64,000 bases of DNA from Bugulina stolonifera (lineage: Eukaryota; Bryozoa; Gymnolaemata; Cheilostomatida; Bugulidae), in NCBI GenBank assembly GCA_935421135.1, contig OW285189.1:1221679-1285678 (forward strand), given 5' to 3'. Under the pieces are notes generated by a model, which did no database searches, was not told the DNA's origin, and saw only the letters and a program-made list of their open reading frames with translations. How positions within the stretch are numbered: position 1 is the first letter of the stretch; each line of letters starts with the position of its first letter. Positions 49,686-64,000 of the stretch are shown here, in pieces. A program made the translations under genes and the position numbers.

Positions 49686-50585
49686 ATGCAGAGGCGGAAC
49701 CTAGCCATGGAGAGCACACGGTCATCCGCAGGGGAGGATACCGGAGATGTTCACAGACTGGTGGGTCTTGTCGAACGACTGTTACTGGAACAGCCTCGTC
49801 CAGCAGTACAGGCCTTCAAGGCACCCTGCTGCGACGGCGGCAGTGACGTCGAGTTCTTCATTCGCCAATTCCAGGCCGTCGCTACGGCGAACGGCTGGAA
49901 TGAGGCGGCCACTTTCTTACATCTCCGGAACTCGCTCTGTGAGGCGGCCAAGGATTGTGGACGGCCAGATACCACTGCAGGGATCTGGGCAGCTCTCAGG
50001 AGCCGTTTTGGTATGTCCCCTCGGGAGGCACGCCGACGGCTCAGCCAGCTGAAAAGGGACCAGCACACTCCACTTCAGGCACATGCTAATGAAGTGGTAA
50101 GGCTGGTCGAGCTGGCTCATGGGGAGCTGCCTGAAGCCTACAGGACGACCCTGGCAGTGGAGGCGTTCACGCAGACATTGGGCAATGGGCACCTCCAACG
50201 GCACCTGTTGGCAGTGGGAGCCAGGGATATTGAAACGGCCGTGCGAGCAGGCACAGAGTTTCTAAATGTTCAGGCTACCCCTGTCAGGACGGACCGAGGA
50301 CAATACTCCTCGGCCGTCAGAGCGGTGTCATTGGAGGACGGGCCACCCATAGGGCAAGCCTGGCGGGATGAAATGCAGGAAATGGTGCAAAAACTGCAGG
50401 TCATCATCCGACAGGTAGTAGAGCTCAAGGAGTTGGCCAAACAGAAGAACACGCCACCCCCAGTATCCAACAACCCAGTCTCATGCTGGCACTGTGGAGA
50501 AGAGGGGCATGTACAACGCTTCTGTACGGCCAGAAAAGGTGGCCAGGCTAAGCAGTCGGGAAACGGGCGAGGCCCGGTTCAGTAG
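49686..50585 (+). CDS. Gag-like protein, 299 aa
   Basis: Structural nucleocapsid/capsid protein of the element. The N-terminal two thirds (about residues 50-200) are helical and resemble retrotransposon Gag capsid (FFIRQFQAVATANGW, AHANEVVRLVELAHGELP, a typical Gag pattern). A single CCHC zinc knuckle, CWHCGEEGHVQRFC, lies at about residues 267-280, followed by a basic Gly/Gln tail. The start is the first ATG after the primer-binding site. The ORF ends in TAG at 50583. The Pro ORF begins 145 bp later in a different frame, with further stops between, so this is not a simple frameshift or readthrough fusion. Confidence 0.88.
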   Translation: MQRRNLAMESTRSSAGEDTGDVHRLVGLVERLLLEQPRPAVQAFKAPCCDGGSDVEFFIRQFQAVATANGWNEAATFLHLRNSLCEAAKDCGRPDTTAGIWAALRSRFGMSPREARRRLSQLKRDQHTPLQAHANEVVRLVELAHGELPEAYRTTLAVEAFTQTLGNGHLQRHLLAVGARDIETAVRAGTEFLNVQATPVRTDRGQYSSAVRAVSLEDGPPIGQAWRDEMQEMVQKLQVIIRQVVELKELAKQKNTPPPVSNNPVSCWHCGEEGHVQRFCTARKGGQAKQSGNGRGPVQ

Positions 50586-50730
50586 AGACCACTGCTAGCC
50601 GGGCCGTCACTGAGCTGAGAGTGGACGGCCACACGGCCGGGGGCCGTTCCTTTGCGACCCCCATCACACCCAACCTCTGGAGAGGCGCTACCCACCAGGT
50701 AACCCCTGTGGACCTAGCCCCCCTGAGGCA

Positions 50731-53613
50731 ATGTGTGTTGATCAGTTGGTAGTGAAGAACGGCCAGCCGTTGCCCTCTGTCGCCCGACGGAGGAGGAGAA
50801 GACGGCGCCAGCGCCGAAGGGACACAAAAAGCCAGGAACTACATTTGGAGAGCTTATATGTAGACGGCCTGGTAGGGGGAGTAAGGGCCCGTTTCCTGAT
50901 TGACTCAGGTTGCACGGCCAACATGCTCGCTCCTAGAATTGCGGCAGCAATACCTGATAGCAGAAGACCAGATAGGCCGTTCATGCGTACGACGGCTATA
51001 CTGGCAGATGGGTCTAGACTCCCGCTGGAGGGGACGACCCAGGCTGAGCTCTGTATTGGTAAAACCTGTGGTGAGGAAACATTTGTGGTGGGACCCATCC
51101 GGGCAGATGGAGTGCTAGGGATGCCTTTTCTGACGACACATGACTGTGCGTTAGATTTCAGGAGGCGGAGTTTGGGCATATATGGTGAGAGGATCGCCTG
51201 TACCATTGGCACTGGTGCAGAGACGACCCCCGATGAAGTAGCGCGACAAAGGCGTCAAACGACGACCAAGCTGCATGCCGGGACTCCCATAAACGACCCC
51301 AGGGCGCCAGAGGACATGCAGACGCAAAAACGACCAATCCTGGTCCAGTCTGTCTCTGTTGGCCCCAATGAGCGTTGTGACAAACAGGTGCGAAAACGGC
51401 CATCCACGGCCCAGCCTGTCCCTGTAGCAACGGACTCCCAGCATCCAGAAAGAAGGCGAGGTAATCCTGCACTTGAACGAACCACCCAAATGTATGCCGT
51501 CACAGGCAGCACAGGCAGAGCTCAGGCCGTCCCTTGGCAATGGACGGCCAGGATCCAGAAACGGCCAGTCGTCGATATAGAGCGTGGCCTAATGCGGACG
51601 ACCAACCGCAGTGATGTCTGGAATCCATCAGGTGTTAGCGCTGCATATATAAGTGGGGACACTTTCTTCGAACAGTGCAGTTGTGAGGGAATTACTACGC
51701 GGACCACTCGTTTCCGCTCATGCGCATCTTGTTTTCAAACATTTTGCCTTGAGCCAACGTGTGATATCCCGGAGAATTCAGAACCTTATAACTGTACTAC
51801 ACTTACCTGGGAAGAGAGTATGGATCCCCAAGGTGAGTTATGGGATGAGCTGGCTTCTCTGGAGCTAGATAAGTCGTTGGACGACCCAGGGTTGGACAGT
51901 AAGTCGTCCGGACAGTCTGATGTGCTGTTGGATTCCTCACTCGAAAGTTTGGCTACTACATTAAACACTCCTACGAGGCCCCTATCTGGGAACGTTGGTT
52001 CTCAGAGGGTATGTAGAGTGAGTAGTAGTCCAGACTCGAAAGGGCCACACACACAGGCTACCTCCGGCGGCCCTGTCACCAGCGACTTGGAAGCTTCAGG
52101 GAAGGGCACCACGCCTGGTTCAGTTTTTACTACTGTAATAGACTGCACACCTACGCCGAAGTTCGTAGGCAAACTTAAGGGAAAGGTTATGCCTTCTCCT
52201 GACCGTTTCCTACGGACGTTTGAGGCTAGGGCCGTCCAGTCGTCTGTACAGAGTGTCATAAATACTGAATCTGTGCTTGTAGGTGAAGCAAGTCCCATGG
52301 AGATGTCCCCCAGTCAGTGTGGCGCTGGCTGCAACGTAGGAGAAGGGAGAGTGACCCCTGGAGTAGAGCAACGGGCCGCTGAGTCGACGACCCCTCCAGT
52401 GGACGACCCTGTCGTCGCTGGAGGAAAGTCGGCTCAGTTGGAGTCATCTGCCAAGGGGTCGGACCTGTTGGGTGATGGGGAGCCAGTCTCTGCCGTCTTG
52501 CCGTCAGTGCAAGTTCGTGTAGAGCCGTTGTCTCTCACGCCCAAGCAGGTTGAGGAGCTGCGGGCTGGCCCCATACCAGACCAGTGGCTATCATCGGACT
52601 CACGAAAGATGATAGACGTCTGTATGGGAGGTTCCGGGAAGAACCGGCATTGCACCATATGCCTCTTCCCTGGGACGGCGAAACGGGTACGGACCCATAT
52701 CATGCAGCATGTGGCTAGATGCTACTGTGGCTGTAGGTATGAAAATGTGTCCCGGGACGCTGTCTGGAGCCATCAGCACCGTGGCAAGAAACAGAAGAGA
52801 TGTGCCCAGGCTGGGGTGATTTACCGGGTTGATGCAGCCTCTTTCCCTGCCTTTAAGAGAGCAATGGGATGGCCTGCATCTCTCGGCTGGTCGGTGCCAG
52901 TACCTTTCTTACTGGGACCCGATGGTCGTAAGACCAAACCAGATACAGCTGCTCCTTCTCTTCCTTCCACTGAGGAAGGTGGGAGTAGTACAGCCCCCAG
53001 CCTTGGAGTACGAATGCCAGCCTGGCACCCGAAGGCAGCGCCCGCTGCTTCTACGGTGTCAGGTGAAGAAAAGAAGAAGATGTCCCCAGCAGAGCAGAAC
53101 CGGACACCAGCAGTCGAGGAGCCAGCCCTCCAGATCACAGAAGCAGATGTCACCCTGGATGAGCCCACGTCTCCCAACTCTGATAGCTCACCACTCCCCC
53201 AAGCAAGCCAGCCGCAGAAGAAGCCAGAGGCACCCGTCTCTCCTGTCCGCCGGGAACGGCCGCTTCCTTCTGCACAGATGCTATCTCGGAGTTCCCTATC
53301 AGACCGCAGACGGCCATCCAGGGACCGTTCCCCTGCCAGTGAGGAGCCTAGGACCTCTGGACTCCATGCCCGGAGACCCTCTGAGGACAGTAGAAGTCGG
53401 AGCCCACTAATGCCAGCCCACTTTGACAAGGAGCTGGAGCGACAGCTAGCAATAGAGCCTTACTCTTATGGTTACGACCAGCGGATGAGAGATGTCTCAG
53501 ACCCTTTACGTAGACACCTACGCGCAGCAGACAGAGTAATCAATCATCTAGAGACTAAGAAGGCACAGCTAGATGGAGTGGCCCGTAGCAGAGTATCTGA
53601 CGAGTTGAAGTGA
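50731..53613 (+). CDS. Protease plus novel zinc-finger protein of the LTR element, 960 aa
   Basis: Residues about 48-150 are a retropepsin-type aspartic protease: FLIDSGCTANM with the catalytic Asp at residue 58 and the second signature GVLGMPFL near 127. After this, where RT would be expected, there is a long Ser/Pro/Thr-rich stretch, a Cys cluster (SCASCFQTFC), then a zinc-finger pair: C641-x2-C644-x11-H656-x3-H660 and a following C664-C666-C668 ... H681-H683 group. The C-terminal 200 residues are rich in Ser-Pro and Arg-Ser dipeptides. The ATG at 50731 is the first in a frame open from 50614. The function of the region beyond the protease is unknown; nucleic-acid binding is an inference. 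Confidence 0.85.
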   Translation: MCVDQLVVKNGQPLPSVARRRRRRRRQRRRDTKSQELHLESLYVDGLVGGVRARFLIDSGCTANMLAPRIAAAIPDSRRPDRPFMRTTAILADGSRLPLEGTTQAELCIGKTCGEETFVVGPIRADGVLGMPFLTTHDCALDFRRRSLGIYGERIACTIGTGAETTPDEVARQRRQTTTKLHAGTPINDPRAPEDMQTQKRPILVQSVSVGPNERCDKQVRKRPSTAQPVPVATDSQHPERRRGNPALERTTQMYAVTGSTGRAQAVPWQWTARIQKRPVVDIERGLMRTTNRSDVWNPSGVSAAYISGDTFFEQCSCEGITTRTTRFRSCASCFQTFCLEPTCDIPENSEPYNCTTLTWEESMDPQGELWDELASLELDKSLDDPGLDSKSSGQSDVLLDSSLESLATTLNTPTRPLSGNVGSQRVCRVSSSPDSKGPHTQATSGGPVTSDLEASGKGTTPGSVFTTVIDCTPTPKFVGKLKGKVMPSPDRFLRTFEARAVQSSVQSVINTESVLVGEASPMEMSPSQCGAGCNVGEGRVTPGVEQRAAESTTPPVDDPVVAGGKSAQLESSAKGSDLLGDGEPVSAVLPSVQVRVEPLSLTPKQVEELRAGPIPDQWLSSDSRKMIDVCMGGSGKNRHCTICLFPGTAKRVRTHIMQHVARCYCGCRYENVSRDAVWSHQHRGKKQKRCAQAGVIYRVDAASFPAFKRAMGWPASLGWSVPVPFLLGPDGRKTKPDTAAPSLPSTEEGGSSTAPSLGVRMPAWHPKAAPAASTVSGEEKKKMSPAEQNRTPAVEEPALQITEADVTLDEPTSPNSDSSPLPQASQPQKKPEAPVSPVRRERPLPSAQMLSRSSLSDRRRPSRDRSPASEEPRTSGLHARRPSEDSRSRSPLMPAHFDKELERQLAIEPYSYGYDQRMRDVSDPLRRHLRAADRVINHLETKKAQLDGVARSRVSDELK

Positions 53614-53810
53614 GTGAAACGAGAGCGTGCTACCTACCAGAGGCTAATGCAAGAACTTCCCTGATCCGGTATACACTGACTCTCTTGTATATATCTTGTG
53701 TGTCTCATATCTTATCCATATTCTTATCTCGTGTGAACTTATATATATGCTGCACCTTTTTGCTAGTCGTGCATTACTATTTTTGTCATTGGAATCCTAG
53801 TGTCTCCAAT

Positions 53811-53822
53811 TGGGGGAGATTG
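53811..53822 (+). other. Polypurine tract
   Basis: Tgggggaga directly before the 3' LTR, the usual site for plus-strand priming. Confidence 0.7.
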
Positions 53823-54298
53823 TGTAATGGACGACCCCAGTCCGTTTGCTAGCCGACGACCCTTAAGGCCGTCGAGCCCTTTATGTTATTATATAATAGT
53901 CTACCATATTAGCCGTCTCCATCATGAACGGCCTTATTGTTATTTGAACGACCTTGTGTAAACGACTTACTAATGTAAACGGCCAACGGCCGGAACTAGT
54001 GGTTTTCTTTGTCTAGTATTTCCTTTGTCTCCTTCAGCTATATAAGGAGCCTGATTCTTGTTGTACTTTGCAATCTCTTGTATGCCTTCGTGCCCTCAAG
54101 ATCACTCAATACATCATACATACACTTATATATTCTATGAGTTATATTGATGCGTTGATCAATTGATACTTGAGCATTACACTTTGAACATACGCTAGGG
54201 AGGTTGTTTTGGCTAGGTAGCCGTTCTCTGCATCTGCACCTACAAGTCGTCTGTGGCTTGTGTACAGACCTTGGGCCGTCTGGGACACATCCACAACA
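53823..54298 (+). repeat. 3' LTR
   Basis: 476 bp, near-identical to 49154-49629. It is followed by caac, matching the caac before the 5' LTR. Confidence 0.93.
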
Positions 54299-54339
54299 CA
54301 ACAACCAAAAATGTGAATGAGAAAATGTCAGATAAAAAC

Positions 54340-55716
54340 CATACCTGTCAACCTGGAGCGAAAAAATATAGGGAGTCCCAACTTTCAAGTGCACAGGTGA
54401 AATTTGCAAGACCTTAACTTCCAACTGTAGAAAATACATTTGGGGAGTTGGAACTGTGGGGGGGGGTATGGGTGCCAAGCTTCACTGCTATCACAGCACT
54501 AATCATTATCTTTTGACATAATCAGTAATACATGGAAATTAGCTACCATGCTTGTACTAAACCACAAAAAAGCTGAAAAAGAAACTGATGGTGAAAACAA
54601 TTTACTCAAATACAGGGCCGTAGTGCCCTATACGGCCGTGCGGCCTGGCCGTCTCAACTTTTAGCATTGCAAAGTCGAAATCTAGTCAATTTATTATCAT
54701 GGTCAGATAGGTGTTTAAAGTTTCTTCTACTTTCCTATTTGCGGGGTTTACAATATATCTAAGGATATAGTGATACTAAGTGTGCTAAACACTTTTATAT
54801 TAGAAAATTCTAAATACTACTGTACTTAACTGCAGTTATGTAACATTTTAGATATTGAAAACCTGTCAGGGGAGATAACTCTAAATTTGAAAATTATTTC
54901 AGTATACAGTATAAGAGGTACCATATACACAGTCCATGTACTGGGTGTGTTAAAAGATATATACCTTGAAAATCTAAACAATTATATTAGTTTTCAATTG
55001 AACAAACTTTTTGGATTCGGCTATTTGTCTGCCCTACATTGTTGTCAATATATTTACTTAGGTATTCAATCTTATAGGGAGAAATAAGAAATATCTCTAT
55101 GGTAGGAAAGAAACACATGCTTTCAGCCGCTTTTTGTATATTCGTTAGCTCTACTTCATTTCATTGCATGTTTTTCATCATTGTAAAGGAGTAAAGTATT
55201 TGTAAATGTCGTTAGAGTTGAATGATTTATGTTCAGTCATAACTGTGAACAGATACAATGTACATGTACATGCATATATATGTATGAGGCTGGGTTATAT
55301 TTAATGTTATTACACAGGTATATTTCATAAGCCTGAACTGCTTCAAATTTGCTCTATTTTTCTGAAAAACACTCTCAGGGCGCCGGGGCGCTGCCCCGGA
55401 CCCCGCCAGGGGGCCTAGGCGGCCCCCTGGACACCCGGCCTAATATTTTGGCCCCACCAACATTTCTTAGGGCGCTACGGCCCTGCTCAAATATATTAGA
55501 TTTACTTGTATGTACACATGCACAATATAAGCTATGTAGTAGCTGTATCAAAATACTAGATAGAGTAAAATGAGACTGAACAAAGGGTATTAAATTGATG
55601 TTATTTATTGGATAATCTTGGATGTTGGATATTGGATAATACAAAAATGAAAAATACCCATCTGATGCCCTGAAATAGGGAGGGTCACGCCCAAATCGGG
55701 ATAGTTGACAGGTATG
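54340..55716. mobile_element. hAT-like MITE with 8-bp target duplication, interrupted by another MITE
   Basis: Terminal inverted repeats catacctgtcaa ... ttgacaggtatg, flanked by exact 8-bp repeats ataaaaac (54332-54339, 55717-55724). Its body is split by the 54613-55485 element. It begins 41 bp after the LTR retrotransposon. Confidence 0.85.
54613..55485. mobile_element. Nested hAT-like MITE, 873 bp
   Basis: Terminal inverted repeats cagggccgtagtgccct ... agggcgctacggccctg (one mismatch), with exact 8-bp duplications ctcaaata (54605-54612, 55486-55493). It contains a GC-rich foldback near 55375-55445. The interior is related to the element at 20792-21727. It inserted into the 54340-55716 element. 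Confidence 0.88.
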
Positions 55717-56029
55717 ATAAAAACAGAATGCCCAGAACATGGATTTTTAGAAACTGCCCAGTAGATCAACCACACAGATTAGCTATCAATCCACTAAATA
55801 ATATATAATTATATATCCATGTATTCATATCCTGTATTATGTAGCCTACAGTTGTGATTTTGTGTTTCATTTCCTTTTTGAGTGATGTAACCAGTTCGGT
55901 CGGCATGGCCCAATTGATATCCCAGATGATGGGATCTTTTTTTCTATATAAAATGGTGGTGGTCAACTGGAAAACACAAAAGCTTGAGCATCTTATACCT
56001 ACTTACCTGGAGTTCTGCTGATAACTCGT

Positions 56030-56285
56030 CTTCTTACTTACCATTTACCCGAGGAGCTGCAATCAGCTGTGAGTCATTGGCTAACTCCTTGTGAGAAGGG
56101 CCCAGATGACATGGCCTTTTCTGGCAGGGATAGAGGAGTGGCCTTGAAGCCATGCTGGCTTGCATGACCCCAATGACTTTTATATGAAGCACAGGAGCAA
56201 TTGTGACTGGATGCTCTTCCTAACACCACCGTGACCGGGATTCAAACCTGGAACCTTCAGCATCCTAACCACTCAGCCACGAATT
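56030..56285 (-). mobile_element. tRNA-derived SINE
   Basis: Read on the minus strand it starts with gtggctgagtggttagga (A-box-like) and, about 30 nt later, ggtttgaatcccgg (B box), followed by a non-tRNA body including ggaagagcatccagtcac. This head-plus-body arrangement is that of a SINE and not a functional tRNA. Confidence 0.6.
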
Positions 56286-56559
56286 TACTAATGTAGCTGT
56301 AGGATAATTTGTGCATGTTTGTTACTTTTTCCAAGCTTTGTTTTTGCTGGCAGTAAGTAGCTGCCTCCTTTGGTACGTCCAGTATTTTATCTGGCCACAC
56401 TATATAAAACTTACAAAAACTAACTGAGTTCTCATGACTTTACACCAGTGTTTGAAGTTTGGTTATATGGGAGTATACGGTGTGTACCTACCTCACTTTT
56501 AGTGGTTATACAGTCAGCACGTGTGTACCCTAAATTTAATAGACAGTTTTGGACCTGAT

Positions 56560-56622
56560 AGTGTGGGGGTAGAGCGCTTGACTCTAATTCATAGGGTCTT
56601 GAGTTCGAATCTCACCAGAGCA
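56560..56622 (+). mobile_element. tRNA-like fragment (SINE head or tRNA pseudogene)
   Basis: Ggtagagcgcttgac (A-box/D-arm-like) and gagttcgaatctcacc (T arm with B box) are correctly spaced, but the 5' and 3' acceptor strands do not pair and the anticodon stem is poor. Not called as a tRNA gene. Confidence 0.5.
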
Positions 56623-58072
56623 TAATTTTTCATTTTAGTAATTCACTAATTTCTTAGCTACTCTAAGATTAAGTGAATAGCTATTCGATACTAATCTGTA
56701 AGATTGCATACACCGTGTACCCACCTCATTTGTTCCATTTCGAACACCGCTTTACACACACAAGTGTGGTCTGTGTGCGAAAATGCAACAAAATAAAAGT
56801 TTGCCAAGTCTCCCTGATTTCACAGGAGAATTCCTGATTTTTAACTCAAATTTTGATACCCCACCCCACCCAAATTTCGAATCTCTCTGATTTTCATCTG
56901 TCAAACGTGGCAAGCCTGATATCCAGGGTTGTCAATGCAGGCACCAATATATGAATATTTATTACTATATACTACTAGATATGATGTATTTTTCGCAGCC
57001 TCTGACTGCTCAAAAATAAATTCCTTGATAAAAACACCGAAACAGTACACTGTATGCAGATTGAGTATATATATATATATATATATAAAATGGCCAAACC
57101 CCTTAACATTATACATGTATACTACTAAACTAGTAATAGCCGAGTGTGCCTCAATGCTACCTCAAAACAGTGAAAACACATGACATAATCCCTTAAAAAT
57201 CATAAGGTTCTATTATAAAATAATTATCATTATGTCGTAAGTGATAAGATAAAGATAATTATTTTATAATTATAATATTAAATATAATTAATAATGAAAT
57301 GTAATCGTCATATCATTGGTCTAGAAGCTGGAAGCTGCAATTATTTAACAATAACAATTGGAATTACAGTCATCTATGACTCCTGGCAGTGTCTGACCCA
57401 CTTCAAAGATTATAATTAATAATAATAATCATGTGATAATTGGCGCAATCAAGTAAGTACGTACACTACACTAGTTGATGTAATGATTAGTTCCTTACTA
57501 AATCCATCTATGGTCATGGTTATTTTATTAAAAGTTATCCTGCCCTCAATGGTCAATGGTTACTCATATCCATAGAGGTAGGTATTCCTAGGAATACCTA
57601 GCTCTATGCTCATACCATAGAGGTAGGTAGGAATACCCATAGAGGTAACTCTATGGGAATACCTACATGTACCTCTATGACTCAGACTTCGATTGTTCCG
57701 CTTATTCACGTGGGCAAAACATTCACAACTAGGTCAGGGTTTACGACGAGCCTATTGGTCAGATATTAGCCAGTAAACTTATGTACCTAAACAAAGCTTG
57801 TGAGACGGCTCTTCATCTTATACACATATATGCAAACCATGATGTAAACAATCCAAAGCTTCACTTTACAGCAGGAACTTCGGCGACAGTAACATTGATA
57901 CGCAACGTCAGACTCATTGTTAACCATTAGCATAATGCTATTTTAATACATTTGGTTTATAGTAAGAACTGCCTAGACTTCAATGGGAATTATTGGCAAA
58001 TTGAAGTTATTTTATAGCACTATCATTTCACAGCATTGTTATTATTTTCATTTCAAGTTAGTAAAGTATGCA

Positions 58073-63444
<5,372 letters not shown>

Positions 63445-64000
63445 GTGAGTAAACTAAGGTTACCTGTGCAAGCCATACAGTTACTAAAGGTTGAGTATCA
63501 CCACGGCTACCCATTAGCTATTGGTCATACAGTGGAATTGTCTTCTCTTGGTAATACTAATCCGTTAACTCCCATATTGTGGCATACTTGTTTCAATACA
63601 ATTTTTGTTTTATTGCACAAGGAGGTAAGCTGCAACTCGCATGTATAGAGTTTGTGACTATAAGATGGTAAGCTGGATAGCGTTGCTGGGTATTTTCACT
63701 AGCCATGTGAGCCAATGATAGGAATGGTACAGTCCATTTAGAATCCTGCCATCACATGATATTCGAATGACCTTATTATCTCTACATGTATTTACATGCA
63801 TAAAGTATTTGCTTTTCTGTTCTTTTATCTTTATCTGAATTATTTGGTTTCTGCAAAAGTCATTAACTTAGTCACACACAATGCTTAGGAATAAGTTAAC
63901 TGCCAGGAAATGTGACTGATTGCCATGCCCCACCCCCTCTGTTTGTGGAGAAAGATCTGCATTGTGTATTGAACGTGGCGTGCTACTGCTGCAGGAGGTG

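Larger units (their letters stand above)
49154..54298 (+). mobile_element. Complete LTR retrotransposon lacking RT and integrase, 5145 bp
   Basis: Two 476-bp LTRs (tgtaatggac ... catccacaaca) differ at two positions that I could find. The element is flanked by 4-bp direct repeats CAAC. Between them lie a primer-binding-site position, a Gag ORF, a Pro-containing ORF and a polypurine tract. No RT, RNase H or integrase motif exists in any frame, so mobilisation must depend on a partner element. LTR identity indicates recent insertion. Gypsy-like ancestry is inferred from the Gag/CCHC/Pro types and target duplication length. Confidence 0.93.
55725..58072. other. Intergenic upstream of KIAA0930, SINE-like pieces
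   Basis: No protein gene. Holds two tRNA-related fragments (listed), an AT-rich foldback near 57205-57275 and a palindrome at 57571-57608 (catagaggtaggtattcc and its complement). The likely promoter and 5' UTR of KIAA0930 lie at the right end. Confidence 0.45.

Noticed and set aside
52821..53429. 202-codon minus-strand ORF in the LTR element
   Set aside because: Antisense shadow of GC-rich ORF2 sequence; composition reflects the other strand.
56560..56622. Functional tRNA gene
   Set aside because: T arm and B box are good, but the acceptor stem does not pair and the anticodon arm is poor.

Overview
The window is genomic DNA of an invertebrate animal; the phylum cannot be fixed from the sequence. 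Three things support this: GT-AG introns of about 0.1-2 kb with conserved phases; animal genes (three transmembrane LRR-TIR Toll-like receptors, an MBOAT1/2-type lysophospholipid acyltransferase and a KIAA0930 orthologue); and non-LTR, LTR and hAT-like transposons. The background is AT-rich and unusually full of minisatellites, many with TACATGTAC-type palindromic words. An assembly gap of 200 N lies inside repeat sequence at 11301-11500.

Layout. 1-9.9 kb: minisatellites and decayed non-LTR retrotransposons. 9.9-19.0 kb: a complete 12-exon MBOAT1/2-like gene (+), with introns full of tandem repeats and MITEs. 19.6-20.6 kb: traces of a small membrane-protein gene of uncertain structure. 20.7-24.1 kb: MITEs and a 21-bp repeat. 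24.1-49.0 kb: three tandem, same-strand TLR paralogues of 910, 910 and 906 aa. Each has a tiny first coding exon ending in ATG, one giant exon carrying the ectodomain, TM segment and start of TIR, then three short TIR exons with the same intron phases. 49.15-54.30 kb: a young, complete LTR retrotransposon with near-identical 476-bp LTRs and a 4-bp target duplication. It encodes a Gag and a Pro plus zinc-finger protein but no reverse transcriptase or integrase. 54.3-55.7 kb: an hAT-like MITE nested in another. 58.07 kb to the right edge: a KIAA0930 orthologue, cut off by the window end.

The most unusual pattern is that many intronic minisatellites begin exactly at a splice junction and carry repeated copies of the 5' or 3' splice site, often with the first bases of the exon. 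I count eight cases in five genes. Some arrays would be toxic if used (every upstream acceptor leads to a stop). Others are open and in frame, so alternative splice-site use would add modular peptides. The second candidate novelty is the RT-less Gag-Pro-zinc-finger LTR element and two related or similar solo LTRs that share a high density of CGGCC/CGACC-like motifs.
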